Assembly (NCBI GenBank): GCA_922989275.2
Contig: OV277861.1
Location: forward strand, 92,666,993-92,730,992
Length of the DNA: 64,000 bases
Direction: 5' to 3'
Origin: Gari tellinella
Taxonomy: Eukaryota > Mollusca > Bivalvia > Cardiida > Psammobiidae
This document shows, piece by piece, positions 11,819 to 23,709 of the stretch (its first letter is position 1; every line of letters starts with the position of its first letter). The notes beneath the pieces are model-generated. The model was not told the DNA's origin and searched no databases. It saw only the letters and a list, made by a program, of their open reading frames with translations. The position numbers and the translations under genes are program-made.

Positions 11819-12308
11819 TGATAGCCACACATGCGGTGCTAATGAGCATTGCTTGGAGTTTTGTCTTATTTGCTGCATTTTAATTGTCGACAATAAATCA
11901 TTTCAATAGCGTTGTAAGGCACAAGCACAACTTTCGACTAAGAGGATCGAACAAAACGAAATGAGAGTTCAAGCCGATGGAGTATTTGATATTTACCCCA
12001 TGAATATCTTATCACGTTGTTGTTTGGCCAAAGGCATTTGATATTCCGATTTTGCCAATAAAATACTGAAATACTAAAATATTATTGATTTTATAGGTAT
12101 GGCGCATTACCAACAGTACCTTAAAAATCTAAACTGATACCATTGTTGATCATTATTGGTTTTCGAAAACGGCAAAGTAGTGACAGATGAAATTAACGAA
12201 TGTTTGGAATGTGATGTCTGCATGTCGAGCGTTTCAATGGTTAATCAAGTAGCAGGTCATACCTGCAAGAAAGCCACGTTACGACGGATGTAGAGCAATT
12301 TTCACCTC

Positions 12309-12553
12309 TTAACCCTTTCCCACATAGAAGCGACTTTTAGCGTATTTAATTTATTCCTCCGCCGAAGAAAATAGTTTAACACTCATGAACAATTACCATT
12401 ACACATATTTTATATAGCCTAGCAAATTTTAGCTTAAAGCAGGCTGAAAGTAAAGCAGAATGTGCCTTAAGGCAAATTCTGATTTACTTTCAACCTGCTT
12501 TAAGTGGTCACCTGTCTTCAAAAGTAGAAACAGGCTATGAGGTAAAGTGTTAA
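12309..12553 (-). mobile_element. Family D MITE (TTAA ends)
   Basis: TTAACCCTTTCCC to GTAAAGTGTTAA with the type-II hairpin GAAAGTAAAGCAGAATGTGC and complement. TTTATTCCTCCGCCGAAGAA is the D subterminal block. Confidence 0.85.
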
Positions 12554-12794
12554 GAGTTTTGCTGAATCTTTTTAATAATCTATCTCTAAGACTCTTGAAC
12601 TTTTAAAAATTATATTTCTGAATATAAGTTGGAAAGCTCGCTTCATAAAAACGATTGGCACAGGCGCCACAAAATGACCGACATTTGCCATTACATTTTT
12701 CAAAAAATGAAAAACAAATGTTCAGGTTCGGAGGGTAAATATAGGGTCGGTCGGGTAACCGGAAACACATTTTTTATTTCGAGTGAACAATATA

Positions 12795-13152
12795 CAATAC
12801 TCTCTCCCTATAAAGGTCCTCCCAACAACGTGTCCCTCTCTAAAACGACGCTTGTCGCTGTTCCCCAAACAAAACATTAATATCCAACTCTTCATGCCTG
12901 CAATACCGTCTGCTTTAAATTGTCGTCTGCTGTTTTTCTCAAAGTTACATACTGTAATGGTAACAGAAATCAAAGACTTTATTATAAGTGTCAAACAGCT
13001 TGAATCAAGATCAGACGTCGCGTCACGCAGCGTCTGGTCTGGTTTAAAACTGTTTGCAAATGTAAGACAATTTCCCTCCCTATAACGACTCCCTCCGAAT
13101 AACGCATATAATGTTGTCTCCCATTGAATGTCGTTGTAGAGAGCGAGCGCTG
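12795..13152 (+). mobile_element. Family C MITE, copy 4
   Basis: Ends CAATACTCTCTCCCTATAAA and AGAGAGCGAGCGCTG. The core (CAAACAGCTTGAATCAAGAT ...) has several mismatches. Confidence 0.8.
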
Positions 13153-13732
13153 TATTGGATGTTTATGTTGATTGTAGAGATATGTTAGGTTTTTTTTATT
13201 TAGTTGAAAAAATAATACATTAAGAAAACTAAGTATCAGAAATCATTATCATGTATATGTTAAAACTACAATGTAGATAAATGAAAGGTTAAATACAGAT
13301 CATAACAATTGACATTATTGTTTAGTAATATGGCTTCGGATATTAGATAAAACGCATCCGCAGTTGCAGAATCTCCGTAAAAATTACATCATAACATACG
13401 AGAAAGAGTCGTTGAAACTATTTCTGCTACTTCACTAAAAACCGACGATTGTAAAAAGATTTGTTTCTAGTATCTTAAACGTCGACCAACGTTTGACAAG
13501 TTCCTCGTATTCAATTACATGTAATTTCATTAGTCCAATTAACCTGGTACATTTTTGTGGATAAGGGGCTGATAGCAATAGCGTCACTGTTGGTTTTGCA
13601 TGTAAAATTTGAAGACATTTCATAGAGATGAAATTTGTACGAAATGAATCTTTTTTAATTTTTGTTTGACGTGGTTAGATCCGCCCTTAGAGTATTGACA
13701 ATGTTTCTTGTGTAAGAAATGGTCCTGTGACG
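13153..13732. other. no gene or repeat recognised
   Basis: Nothing with family homology or splice structure seen. Confidence 0.5.
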
Positions 13733-14012
13733 AGTTGTTGTTATACAACATAATTTACTGCCTTAAGTTAATTGCAGTTTACAATACAGTTATTATAATA
13801 CTAGTATTTTATATCAGTTTACATCCTTCCTGTCACGATAGTCGTGAAATATTAAATTGCAATGTTTGATGTCATTTCACCGTCCTGCACCGTCCTGCAC
13901 GCAAACATTCGATCTAAAAATTAATTGCTGATCATTTAAAAGGAAAGGAACAATTGTAACGGTCATTCCGATCGAAATTATCAATAATAAAAAAATGTCG
14001 TTATTGGTTTAA
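13733..14012 (+). repeat. Family B repeat, copy 4
   Basis: Contains CAGTTTACATCCTTCC, AATTGCAATGTTTGATGTCA and AAAATGTCGTTATTGGTTTA; a short CACCGTCCTG duplication is present inside. Confidence 0.7.
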
Positions 14013-14517
14013 ACGAGAAAGAAACACAATTCAAGCGTAGTTATTTCAAAGAATGACATAAAGTAAAAAAGGAATTCAAATTATGATTTCTTCTAAATGA
14101 GGTGATCACCCACTTCCACCGTACCGTAAAACTTCGCTAGAAACGCCCAAACCAATGTTCGTTGTTGGTGTTTAGGTTGGGAACTCCTAGTGAGATCGGG
14201 TCAAACTCCGTTGTTTTACGTACAGTGATCGGTCATTCTCGTCAACTGCCGACCTGTCTGTTCCGAACTATGCTTTAGAGTGGTCCGGAGCAGGTCGGCA
14301 GTTGATTGACAATGGCCTATCGCTTTCTATACAGTTCCGATATTGACCGAAATTGGATTGGTTTTATTAGGGGTACTATACCTTTAATCTAGCTGCAGCT
14401 TGAAGAAAGATGAAGTAAAGCATAAAGCTTTATAAGAGTATAATTATACTGCTTTAAGGCATTGAAAATAATTATTTAGAAATTCAAAAGTATCTTCGCA
14501 ATTCAAACCATTCCAGG
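14013..14517. repeat. no gene; imperfect inverted repeat at 14230-14330
   Basis: GATCGGTCATTCTCGTCAAC with TGCCGACCTG is mirrored by CAGGTCGGCAGTTGATTGAC and AATGGCCTATC. This is a small fold-back of unknown class. The rest is unassigned. Confidence 0.5.
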
Positions 14518-14764
14518 AGGCCATTTCATAAAACTTTGTAACACAAATGTTGTCGTAAGTCAGATTATAAAAATCTTAATTCTTGTACATTTCTCAATCT
14601 AATTCTGTCTTGTGACATGTCTTTGGAATCGTCTTTTCAAGACGATTCCACAGAGATGTCACAAGACCGGATTAGATTTAAAAAAAAGAGTCAGATATTA
14701 AATGTATTATCAAGTTTTGACTAACGGTCGTTTTTGTCGTACGAAGCTTTATGAAACGGGCCCC
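14518..14764. mobile_element. Family I hairpin MITE, copy 2
   Basis: Left end GGCCATTTCATAAAAC, right end TTTATGAAACGGGCCCC. The middle hairpin GGAATCGTCTTTTCAAGACG with TGTGACATG/ATGTCACA arms is well kept. Confidence 0.8.
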
Positions 14765-15394
14765 AGGCCGAGATATTGTTCGGTTTAGAGAGGTTCCACG
14801 ACAAGTGAGGGTTGGTAGCCATTTGAAATGGTTAAAATGATCAAACCCTTCCATATAATATAAATGCAGGATTATAGCAATCAGTTTTAGATGTTTAAGA
14901 CAGGTGACTGCTTAAAACAAGGAGCTTTCTGTTTCACTGTCGACCTTTCTTTAAGTTGTCACCTGCTTTTCATGCAATCAATAAGCCTTCGTTTTAATGA
15001 TCGTAATATAAATGTTATGCAGTATATAGTTTGATAACTAAGTTACATTTCTTGATATTGTCCTACCTATGTGTGGTTTAACATCTAATCAAATCGCAGG
15101 AGGCTATAATGTGGTGGTTCGTAGTGGAAACTTTATGCAGAACATGATTAATTTTCTTAGATTTGATATCTTTAAAACTAATTTAAATGTACTCATTAGT
15201 TTCTGACAATAAACTATCAAAATGCCACTCCAAGAACGGAAGGCATTTCGTTAGAGTCATATTTCGACTCGGGGTTGCCGCAGCAATACGAGAAATGCGC
15301 AAATCAACTTCGCTGCGGCGGTATAAGTAAACAACAAGCGACAGCATTACATGTCTCATAGAAAATAAAACGTGTACTAATATTTGCTAAACAC
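14765..15394. other. no gene; decayed type-II core
   Basis: GACAGGTGACTGCTTAAAAC then GGAGCTTTCTGTTTCACTG at about 14898-14962 is half of a family K/D-like core. Otherwise nothing. Confidence 0.45.
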
Positions 15395-15625
15395 ATTCAA
15401 CTTTTGCGACGAGTATACTCGTGATTTACAAACAGTGTACCTGTGAGGTTTATACTTGTCTCATGCAAATAGTGAAGACCCTGATCAGAAGGCTCCTTAC
15501 GGAGCCCTCTGATCAGGGTCTACACTTTTTGTCATTTTGAATTATATTGTTTAAATCAACCCTAGATAGTCAAAAATGGACTAGACTTATTTTGAATTGG
15601 AATTGTGCATTAAACGTTTCGGGGA
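15395..15625 (+). mobile_element. Family N element
   Basis: ACACATTCAACTTTTG at the left and GCATTAAACGTTTCGGGGAT toward the right flank a hairpin (15475-15535) reading GACCCTGATCAGAAGGCTCC and its near complement. A related copy lies at 44817-45014. Confidence 0.6.
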
Positions 15626-15907
15626 TTAAAGAGTTAAGTACCTTTGAAAATGTCCCCACCCACGTCGCTTGTTTCTAGATTTGATAACAAGTAACCTCTT
15701 CAAGAAGGTTGAAAGTAAGGTAAATGTGCTGCGCATTCTACTTTACTTTCAACCTGATTTAAGAATAGTATCTGTTAGTATAATATTATGTATACTGACA
15801 TAATATTTCTTATGATACAAATCTAAAACAGTATACTTTAGAAGATTGTTTTAGTTGAAGAATAAATTAAAGGTGTAAAAATGCATATCTATGGAGTAAT
15901 TGGTTAA
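15626..15907 (+). mobile_element. Family D MITE, decayed
   Basis: Hairpin GGTTGAAAGTAAGGTAAATG/CTACTTTACTTTCAACCTG, then ATAGTATCTGTTAG... and an end GGAGTAATTGGTTAAT. Left end not clear. Confidence 0.6.
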
Positions 15908-15929
15908 TCTACTCAAATGTCAACTTCTA

Positions 15930-16145
15930 AAATTATTTTCTACTCGCATATCCAAATAATGTTTTACTCACAAGACAGTTTCGGCACTCCGTTGGAGTGC
16001 CTTCTTCAAACTGTCTGTCACAGTCTGAAGAAGGCACTCCAACGGAGTGCCGAAACTGTCTTGTAAGTAAGAACTTATTTGGATATGCGAGTAGAAAATA
16101 ATTTTAGAAGGTAACATAAGCTATCCTGGTGAATTTCTTTCGTGA
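15930..16145. mobile_element. Penelope-like 3' end, inverted pair
   Basis: Two inverted copies of the sequence that follows the GIY-YIG ORF at 28983-29110: CTACTCGCATATCCAAATAA ... GGCACTCCGTTGGAGTGCC on the left and its complement on the right, the right copy extending through AACATAAGCTATCCTGGTGA as in the 29-kb element. No coding part remains. Confidence 0.7.
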
Positions 16146-16342
16146 TGTACTAAAATGTCTTAAAATATACTGAGACGGTATAGTGCAGTTTTGAAGAATT
16201 TATTCTTGTTTGTGTTAAAACTATTATATCTATTTTACTGTCACTTATATCTTACACATCCTGAATTATTTCCATTCTTACTTGTTTGCCAGGGCTGTGT
16301 ATATATACCCTATTAAAGAGAGTAAAGTGCTTGTGCAGAAGA

Positions 16343-16606
16343 GTACAGTGGGAAAGACGCCATTATTTTCCCAAAAAACCACATTTAAGCTTAAAGCACC
16401 GTGCCAATTGCAAACAGTTATTTGGTGTATTTTTGTTTCGGCGTAATATCACCCATTCAATGTCGCAAAACACAACTCATTCGCTAACCAGGTTACAAAC
16501 TGTTTCCAATAGGACTTTAAAAAACATACCTACTATTTTCAAAACTCTATTATTGCATTGCTTTGAGTTTAGTTTTTTAAACAGAAAGAATAATACTTAG
16601 TACTGT
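16343..16606 (-). mobile_element. Family A MITE, highly decayed
   Basis: Starts TACAGTGGGAAAGACG and ends AAAGAATAATACTTAGTACTG. CAATTGCAAACAGTTATTTG marks the left core arm; the right core arm is lost. Confidence 0.45.
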
Positions 16607-16666
16607 ATGTTTTTCCCGTGTCCAGCGGGTCGGTTTATGTCAAGAAACAAGGAGAATTTAACTTCT

Positions 16667-17612
16667 TTAAGGCTGTATCAAACCCATAAGCGATTTTTTC
16701 AAAGCGTTAAACTTTTTTTCTATCATTGTTTTTTTTGGAAGAGCTGTTTATGATGAATGAAAAAATGAAAAACAAAATATGGTGGTGTCCTTTTATTTTT
16801 AGCTACAGCGATTTGAAAAAGGTATGTCAAAATTGGAATTTTTTTCTTCAAATTTTACCCATTCAGAGTACAGGCTTCAGTAAAATCTATTTCAAAACAA
16901 AACAAACATGGTTATTTGGGTTTTCTTTATTTATTTCATGTCTATGGTGGTATTTTCACATACGGAAACCAAATTTAGACAAAGAAGGCACCAGGTTTGA
17001 ACATTATGGATCCTTGAATATCAAAAATATGCTTTTTATAGGGCATGATTTTATTAGATTTTTTTATGAAAAAAAGTAAAAAAGTTTGAAAATGAAATAG
17101 TTCTAGTATTAAACTTTTTCTTATATTCTACAAGATGAAAGCCCATGCTAAAGCAGTCCAAAATATGAAAAGGAATTGAAAGGTCAGTGTTGAAAATTTT
17201 GAGTTATTAAAGTAAAAAGAGTTATCTCCCTTTACAAATTTTACAAAAAAATACCATATCGATGATATTTACAGCTTTATTAATTTCACGTTTGGTGCTT
17301 GTTTTCTCTTAAATTAGGTTTTGTATGAAGAAATACTACCATAGTCATGAAATAAATAACACAAAACCAAATAATCTTATTTGTTTTCATTTGAAATGTA
17401 TTTTATTGAAGCGGGCTGTTTGAAAAGGACAAAATAAGAAAGAGTGGGTGGGGTAAATTTTACATGACCATAGAGCCAAAAGTTGTACACCAAAATATAC
17501 ACTTTTTCTATTTTTTCATTCAACTTAAATAGCTCTTCAATATAAAACCATCACAGAGTATTTTCATATACTTTGAAAAATTCCCAAATTCATGACTTTC
17601 ATACACCCTTAA
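16667..17612. mobile_element. 946-bp fold-back element with TTAA ends
   Basis: TTAAGGCTGTATCAAACCC at the left and the complement-like CATACACCCTTAA at the right. Arms continue inward with divergence: TTATTTCATGTCTATGGTGG near 16931 matches the complement of CTACCATAGTCATGAAATAA near 17340, and both pairs share an axis near 17140. An open frame at 16726-17079 has no protein-like composition and lies in one arm. Confidence 0.65.
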
Positions 17613-17928
17613 CCCTCACATATATGCAAAGAATAAGTATCATCCTAAATGAATCTGTTATAAACATGCAGATATGTTCGTGATCTACACTGTTTTCTTT
17701 GTTCAATTAAGACCTTCGCCGGAAAACTCTTGAAATAAGGCATGTAACTAGGGGGCATGGTAAAAAATGTGTAATTAAGTGTGAGTGTATGCATGTAGCG
17801 ATGAAGAAAAGTGTTGCAAATTACAGAAAGACTCGTGCAGAATACAAAAATATAGGCCCGATACGTATAGTTACTTTTCTCTCCTTTCGACTGCATCTTC
17901 TGTTCTCGTAATATTACCCTTCTACGTA
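17613..17928. other. no gene or repeat recognised
   Basis: Nothing supported. Confidence 0.5.
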
Positions 17929-17986
17929 CAGTGTTCCCTCCCTACAAACCTCCCCCGAACAACGAATCCCGCGATATATCAATGTA

Positions 17987-18232
17987 CAGTGGAGAATGTG
18001 TTATTCTTTCCCAATAAACGCGTTTAGGCTAAAACTATTATTTGCAGTGCAAACAGTTTGGAGCCAGATCAGACGCCGGGTAACCCGGCGTCTGATCAGG
18101 CTCCAAACTGTTTGCCACCAAGATAAACAAGAATTATCAGAATTGTCCAAAAGTTGTTCTTTTCTACGTTTTAGTGCTTTGCGTTTGCGTACGTTTGCGT
18201 TTAAACGGGAAAGAATATCAGATTATCCACTG
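17987..18232 (-). mobile_element. Family A MITE inside family C
   Basis: 246 bp, TA on both sides. Ends CAGTGGAGAATGTGTTATTC and TCAGATTATCCACTG, core hairpin intact. Confidence 0.9.
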
Positions 18233-18305
18233 TATGCCACTATTCCCCAAACAAGACAATTATGTCTAACACTTCAATGCAATACTGGTATCGTCTGCAA
18301 TAGCG

Positions 18306-18635
18306 TCTGCTTAAAATTGCACTGTATTTGAGGAGGCGGGGGAGGGGATATCCCAGGTCTCGCACTGTGACTTACATCACTAAGCTCCTACATGTAACCG
18401 CTGTGAGTTCGAATCCCAGTCTGGTCGTTCAGATTTTTTATGTGGGGCAGCCTTTCAGGAGGCTTGCGGAAGGTCGGAGGTTCTAACCTGTTGCCGTTTT
18501 GTGCCTGAAACAGTGCATAAAGGGCTTCTGGGGGTCTGCCTCCACCTATAATTAGCTGGACGTCGGGATAGGACTGAAATACTGTTAAAAACGACGTAAA
18601 TCGTAACAAATCAAATCAAATCTGCTTAAAATTGC
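18306..18635 (+). mobile_element. tRNA-derived SINE with 15-bp target duplication
   Basis: TCTGCTTAAAATTGC occurs exactly at 18306-18320 and 18621-18635. Between them are an A-box-like start, a B-box GTGAGTTCGAATCCCAG (18409-18425), a tRNA-unrelated body with GGGGCAGCCTTTCAGGAGGC and GCATAAAGGGCTTCTGGG, and a tail AACAAATCAAATCAAA. Duplication and short-repeat tail show LINE-machinery retroposition. The body resembles widespread molluscan SINE cores as recalled; not searched. Confidence 0.88.
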
Positions 18636-18821
18636 CGTTTGATGTTTTTTCTCAAGGTAATTTATTGGACATTTTGACAGAAGAAACATAAAGACATGTG
18701 ACAAACAGTTTGAATCCAGTGTTACGCGGCGTCTGATATGGGTTCAAACTGTTTTCAGGTGTATTCTAAGGTTGTTTATCTTCCCTCTCTATAACAACTC
18801 CTCCCGAAAACACACACGATA

Positions 18822-19056
18822 CAGTGGGGAATATGTTATTCTTTCCCGTGTAAACGTAAACGTACGCAAACGCAAAACACTAAAACGTAGAAAAGAACAT
18901 ATTTATACAATTCTGATATTTCATGTGGCAAACAGTTTGGAGCCTGATCAGACGCCGGGTTACCCGGCGTCTGATCTGGCTCCAAACTGTTTGCACTGCA
19001 AATAATAGTTTTTACGTAAACGCGTTTATTGGGAAAGAATAACAGATTATCCACTG
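18822..19056 (+). mobile_element. Family A MITE inside family C
   Basis: TA-flanked, ends CAGTGGGGAATATGTTATTC and AACAGATTATCCACTG, core hairpin complete. Confidence 0.9.
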
Positions 19057-19161
19057 TATCTGTCTCCCACTGTAGTGTGTCCCATTACTTGATTTGTTGA
19101 ATGTGTGTTATGGAAAATTCTCATGTATTTGTATACATGCAAACTGAGAAAATAAAGAGTA

Positions 19162-19486
19162 CAGCGTACGGCCCTCCCAACAACGACTCCCTTTTTACAA
19201 CGACCCTTGTCTCAGTTCCCAAAACCGGACAATTATGTATAACGCTTATACTGCTGCAATGTCGTCTGCTTAGAATTGTCGTCTGCTGGTTTTCTTAAAA
19301 TTACAATTACGTGGACAATTTGAGGCGATAAATATAATTATGAGCGACAAACAGCTTGAATCCAGATCAGACGCCGCGTTTGCAAATATAAGCCAAGTCT
19401 TTATTTCCCTCTCTATAACGACTCCCTCCGAACAACACACACAATATGTGTCTCCCACTGGATGTCGTTGTAGAGAGGGAGCACTG
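19162..19486 (+). mobile_element. Family C MITE, copy 6, lacking the right core arm
   Basis: Ends CAGCGTACGGCCCTCCCAAC and AGAGAGGGAGCACTG. The core stops after AGATCAGACGCCGCG and jumps to TTTGCAAATATAAGCC, so the hairpin's second arm is deleted. Confidence 0.8.
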
Positions 19487-20162
19487 TACTTTGAATTGAA
19501 CTTTGAATTGACTTATAAACAGTACAAACAAGAAATATCTTTAAAAAAGATATTCGGCGGAATGGTTGGTGAAATTCATGCTGTTGATGGGTGTGCAAAA
19601 TTGTACGAAATTGGAGGTTTTCAAAGAATTGTAATATCTTGGATTGAAAAGCAAAAAATACACATTCAACGATATAGCATAACTCTGACTAAAAAACTAT
19701 AAATGTACAGAAATGCAAAACATATCCTAGCTACTGGTAGGAGATCCTCAGATTAAATTATATTGTTCTGTATATCAAACTTCATTCATGGGGAGTTTCT
19801 TGAAACAAACTATAACTAGATAAACTGTGCAGGCCCATACAGAACAGTCTGCCCTGCTTTACAAGGTCTATAACACCTCACTCTTGTAAATAAATGATGA
19901 AACAACACAATTGTGTTTAACTCACTTGAGGCCATTTATTATATTGCTATCAATGTATGGTAAATTTGTACAAAATTAATAGTTAACAATTAAAATAAAT
20001 TGGAAGTAAACCATTATTAAACAAAATACCTAGCTGCCACTGTCTATCTATAAATACACATCAGATTTTGCTAGCATATCTTAAAATAGAAGCTCAGTAT
20101 TACACACTGGCTGTGTCTAATTTTACACTCACATCAGTGCATAAACAGCTATGCTACTGTTT
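19487..20162. other. no gene or repeat recognised
   Basis: Nothing supported; an open frame across 19340-19702 starts inside the MITE and is fortuitous. Confidence 0.5.
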
Positions 20163-20359
20163 CAGGGCTCCAGATAAGAGGGGAGTAAATTGAACAAATC
20201 TAACATTTTCTCACTCATTTCAGCACCAAACCCTATGGTGTTACCACTCATTTTTATCGTCTCGAAGAGACAATTCATATGAGTTGGACACCATAGGGTT
20301 TAATGCACAAATAAATAAAGTTTTTAAGTTTTGAAATAATTCTCTTATCTGGAGCCCTG
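20163..20359 (+). mobile_element. Family O MITE, copy 1
   Basis: Ends CAGGGCTCCAGATAAGAG and TCTTATCTGGAGCCCTG. The inner hairpin is ACCAAACCCTATGGTGTTAC ... with loop region CGTCTCGAAGAGAC. Relatives at 42335-42465 and at the right window edge. Confidence 0.85.
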
Positions 20360-20759
20360 GCTACTATCCAATCAGACAAGTCAGTTTCAACAGGTGCTCT
20401 TAATTCTAAATTTCTGATCAAATATGATTGGTTCAAATGTTTGTCTAAATAGAAATGTGTGACTAAATAGATAACAGACAGCTCCGCCGAAAAACTATTC
20501 GCTACCACAATGAACCCTGGTGACGTATATAGGCGTCCGTTACACTAAGCTGTACCTGTTAAGAGAATGTTTGTCCTATACAAACAGTGTACAAACCGTG
20601 TTGAACTGAACTAGATAAGCGGATTCTAACAGAACCCTGTGATCAGGGACTGCACACTTTGTCATTTTGAGAAATATTTGTTAAAATTGCCCAAAATAGC
20701 TACACTGTGACTAGCGAGTTCACAGCTGTGGAGTCTAGGCTATATTAAACCAGAGGTTA

Positions 20760-21000
20760 CAGTGAAGAAAAGTATTTCCAATTTAAACGCAAAAAAGCCC
20801 CGCAAACGCAGAGCAATAAAATATATAGGAAACGACAACTTGTTGACAATTGTGATAATTTATTTCAATCTCAGTGGCAAAAAGTTTGGAGCCTTATCAG
20901 TCGCCGGGTTACCTGGCGTCTGATCTGGCGTCTAACTATTTGCAATGGAAGCAATAGTTTTAAACGCGTTTAGTGGAAGAGAATAACGTATTCTCCACTG
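20760..21000 (+). mobile_element. Family A MITE, diverged
   Basis: Ends CAGTGAAGAAAAGTATTTCC and GTATTCTCCACTG. The core TATCAGTCGCCGGGTTACC is imperfect. TA on both sides. Confidence 0.8.
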
Positions 21001-21199
21001 TAACTGTGTCTAATATGGTGATCGCAGCTGTTAACCAGTCCAACACAATTTAGTTTTGTACCAAGTCATGTATAATGACCTCGTTGTTTCACACCACCAC
21101 AGGAAAATGTATTTTCTCTCACAGATCGAGTCTGTGTAAAAAAGAGATACGTTTCAGCGTTAACTCGGCCAATATGGCGCGTAAATGCAGAAGACGTGG

Positions 21200-21438
21200 T
21201 TAACCCATTTATACCCAGTCGATTCTTCCATGTTTATATATTGGATTTGTCCATTTTTTTATCAAAGGGGTGTCTGGTCAAAATTTTCAGTTTCATTTTG
21301 TTTTATATTGAAAATTGAAATTCCTATCAGCAAACAGTGTATACTCTGATCAGACGCCGCATAATGCGGCGTCTGATCAGAGTTTACACTGTTTGCCTAT
21401 GTTCTATATATGGGATCGTGGGCACAAATGGGTTTTAA
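21200..21438 (+). mobile_element. Family L MITE (TTAA ends)
   Basis: TTAACCCATTTATACCCAG to GGCACAAATGGGTTTTAA, around a perfect hairpin ACTCTGATCAGACGCCGCAT and complement (about 21340-21402) flanked by GCAAACAGTGTA/TACACTGTTTGC. Confidence 0.8.
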
Positions 21439-21454
21439 TGAAACATATTTTTTA

Positions 21455-21701
21455 TTAACTCTTTACTCCATAGACACGCAATATTTACGCATTTGATCAA
21501 ATCCTTCACTTAACAAAATACTTCCATTTTATACAATTATGAAATAGTTTCTATATCCTTGCAGATGGTAGCTTAAAAAAGACTGAAACTAAAGAAGAAT
21601 GCGCATGGTTTGCGGTCTGCTTTACTTTTTACTTTCAACCTGACTGTTGGTCACCTTGCGTCAAAAACAAGAAACAGGCTATCGGGTAAATGAGACATTA
21701 A
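21455..21701 (-). mobile_element. Family D MITE
   Basis: TTAACTCTTTACTCCATAG to GGTAAATGAGACATTAA. The hairpin arm AAAGAAGAATGCGC is degenerate. Confidence 0.75.
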
Positions 21702-22602
21702 AATCCCAACACTCTCTTTTTAAACCTTGTAAACAGAGGTATCCATACCGACTCGATTGAGTATAACATGGGTTCAACATGATGCTTGGAACTCTTGAAA
21801 CTGAAAACTATACTAAACATGTGTCAGTTATGGTTTCTATGGGAATGCCACGTGGTACAATCACCCAAAAGCTATTGGTAACATTTTATAGGGTGTAGAT
21901 ATATCTATTTTATCTATAAAACCGGTGCATATGATACGCAGCCTATTCATTCACAACAAAATATTGACAAATATACATGCAGATAAACTGAGTAAATGTC
22001 TAGTTTAGCCATTTAGACAGATTTATCATTTCATCGGAGAATTTGTGCTTTTTTACTCCTTCAGCGCCATATTGTTGTCTGCGTCAACATTGTTGTCTGC
22101 AATATCAGTTAGATTTAAAGTAGTATGACTGGTGTAATTTCGATACGAATGGCAAACAGTTTGGATCCAGATCAGACGCCGCGTAACGCAATCTCAACTT
22201 TATTCGCATACGTCGATGAAAGGGTTTACGTTTGGGTGGTTTTGTGAGACACGAACAAGACATATTGTCTTTTGTTTGTTTTGTTTGTTTTGTTTTTTTT
22301 GTTTGTTGTATTTTCATACGTTTAACCTTTCCTTGCAAGGACTCATAGGACCAGGTAGTTGCTTAACCTATGTGTTTGGTGTTGCAGACAGATGGTCACT
22401 TAAAGCAGATAGACAGGAATGCTAAATGCACCTTATGACGCATTTTGCTTTAGATTATACTATACTCTCAGTTTTCTATAAACTGGTAATTGTTTGCCCA
22501 CACTCGTAAAAAGTAGTATCTGCATTGAGTATACCAATTAGGTATATTAACTAATATTGAAAAATGTCTGTTATACAAAAAATATAACTGCATGTACATG
22601 TA
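21702..22602. other. no gene; core fragments
   Basis: Half a type-I core at 22150-22190 (GGCAAACAGTTTGGATCCAG ...) cut off abruptly, a TTTGTTTGTTTTG-rich run at 22262-22305, and a decayed D core at 22393-22453. Confidence 0.5.
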
Positions 22603-22778
22603 CAGTCGAACTCGGTTAATCGAACATACCCGTATTTCAAAGTTAAAACGTGGCTTAGCCACGTTTTAACTTTGCAATATGGGTATGTTCGACCTAACCG
22701 AGCATGAAATATGCAGATCAGATGACAAACTATCGGATAGTTCGAGTTAAGCGAGTTCGAGATATCGAATTTCGACTA
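22603..22778 (+). mobile_element. Family J MITE, copy 1
   Basis: TA-flanked, ends CAGTCGAACTCGGTTAATCG and GATATCGAATTTCGACTA. The inner hairpin is GTTAAAACGTGGC/GCCACGTTTTAAC within ATACCCGTATTTCAAA arms. Tc1/mariner-like by TA and end style. Confidence 0.85.
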
Positions 22779-23096
22779 TAATCTAACTGGTACCTGTATT
22801 GTAAACCCTTTCACTGCCATACAATGTAGGTAACTAAAGTGGACTTTGCAAACAGTTTGGCAATGACGACGAAGGGCAAATTTACTGCTGACACAGTTCG
22901 GATCCTGATCAGACGCTGCGTGACGAGTTAGATACTCATATCGATATAACTTTAGTCAAAATACCCAAAATCTGACTTAAAATAGTACAGACGACAGTAC
23001 GTATCAATGTAGATGATAATTTAGTTGTGAGCGAGTTAAAGCAGCAAGCTGATGAAACTATGCTACATGGACATTTGCCTGTTGTGATTCCCTATA
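22779..23096. other. no gene; family M fragment
   Basis: AACCCTTTCACTGCCATA at about 22804 and TTCGGATCCTGATCAGACGC at about 22898 are remains of a family M MITE. Confidence 0.5.
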
Positions 23097-23267
23097 CAGT
23101 GGAGAATCTGTTATTCTTTCCCGTTTAAACGCAAACGTACGCAAACGCAAAGCGCTAAAACGCAGAAAAGAACATTTTTTGGACAATTCTGATAACTCAT
23201 GTTTATATTGGTGGCAAATAGTTTGGAGCCAGATCAGACGCCGGGTTACATAACAGATTCTCCACTG
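23097..23267 (+). mobile_element. Family A MITE with the right core arm deleted
   Basis: 171 bp. The sequence runs from CAGTGGAGAATCTGTTATTC to the left core arm AGATCAGACGCCGGGTTAC, then directly to ATAACAGATTCTCCACTG. The second arm and right subterminal block are missing. Confidence 0.85.
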
Positions 23268-23709
23268 CAAGTCTGTTGATGTCCTTCTGCGAATACTTAA
23301 AACATGACGGTATTTTCTCTTCTTGTTACAACTGTTTTCCGTTAGACCGCTGTGCTACATTTTGTTAAGATCTGTGTACAATAACGTTATGTTCGCAGCA
23401 ACAAACTCCCGTTCAGGACTACGCATTACTTTGTGAAAGTAAGGTGTTTATGTGTGCGCAAGATAACAACGGCTAAGTTTTAACTAATTACGCAAATAAC
23501 CCTTTACTCATAACACCACCATTGGCAAATACAATGGCATAGCAAACAGTTTGGATCTATATAAGACACCGAGCTACTCTGTCTGATAAGAACTCAAACT
23601 GTTGACGCTCGTATCGGTGATTCTAAAGTTAAGTTGCTATGAGTATAAATTTGAAAACAATATTGCAGACTCCAGCTTAAAAGTGTACGATGTTATGGCG
23701 AAGAAATAC
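23268..23709. other. no gene; decayed core hairpin
   Basis: AGCAAACAGTTTGGATCTAT ... GATAAGAACTCAAACTGTTG at 23541-23607 is an eroded type-I core. Confidence 0.5.

Larger units (their letters stand above)
17929..19085 (+). mobile_element. Family C MITE split by two family A MITEs and a SINE
   Basis: C sequence starts CAGTGTTCCCTCCCTACAAA, is interrupted at 17987-18232 (A), resumes CCCCAAACAAGACAATTATG, is interrupted at 18321-18635 (SINE), resumes with the core GACAAACAGTTTGAATCCAG and CCCTCTCTATAACAACTCC, is interrupted again at 18822-19056 (A), and finishes with TGTCTCCCACTG. The right end is eroded. Confidence 0.8.

Noticed and set aside
16726..17079. 117-codon open frame
   Set aside because: Low-complexity F/K/W-rich translation lying in one arm of a fold-back element.
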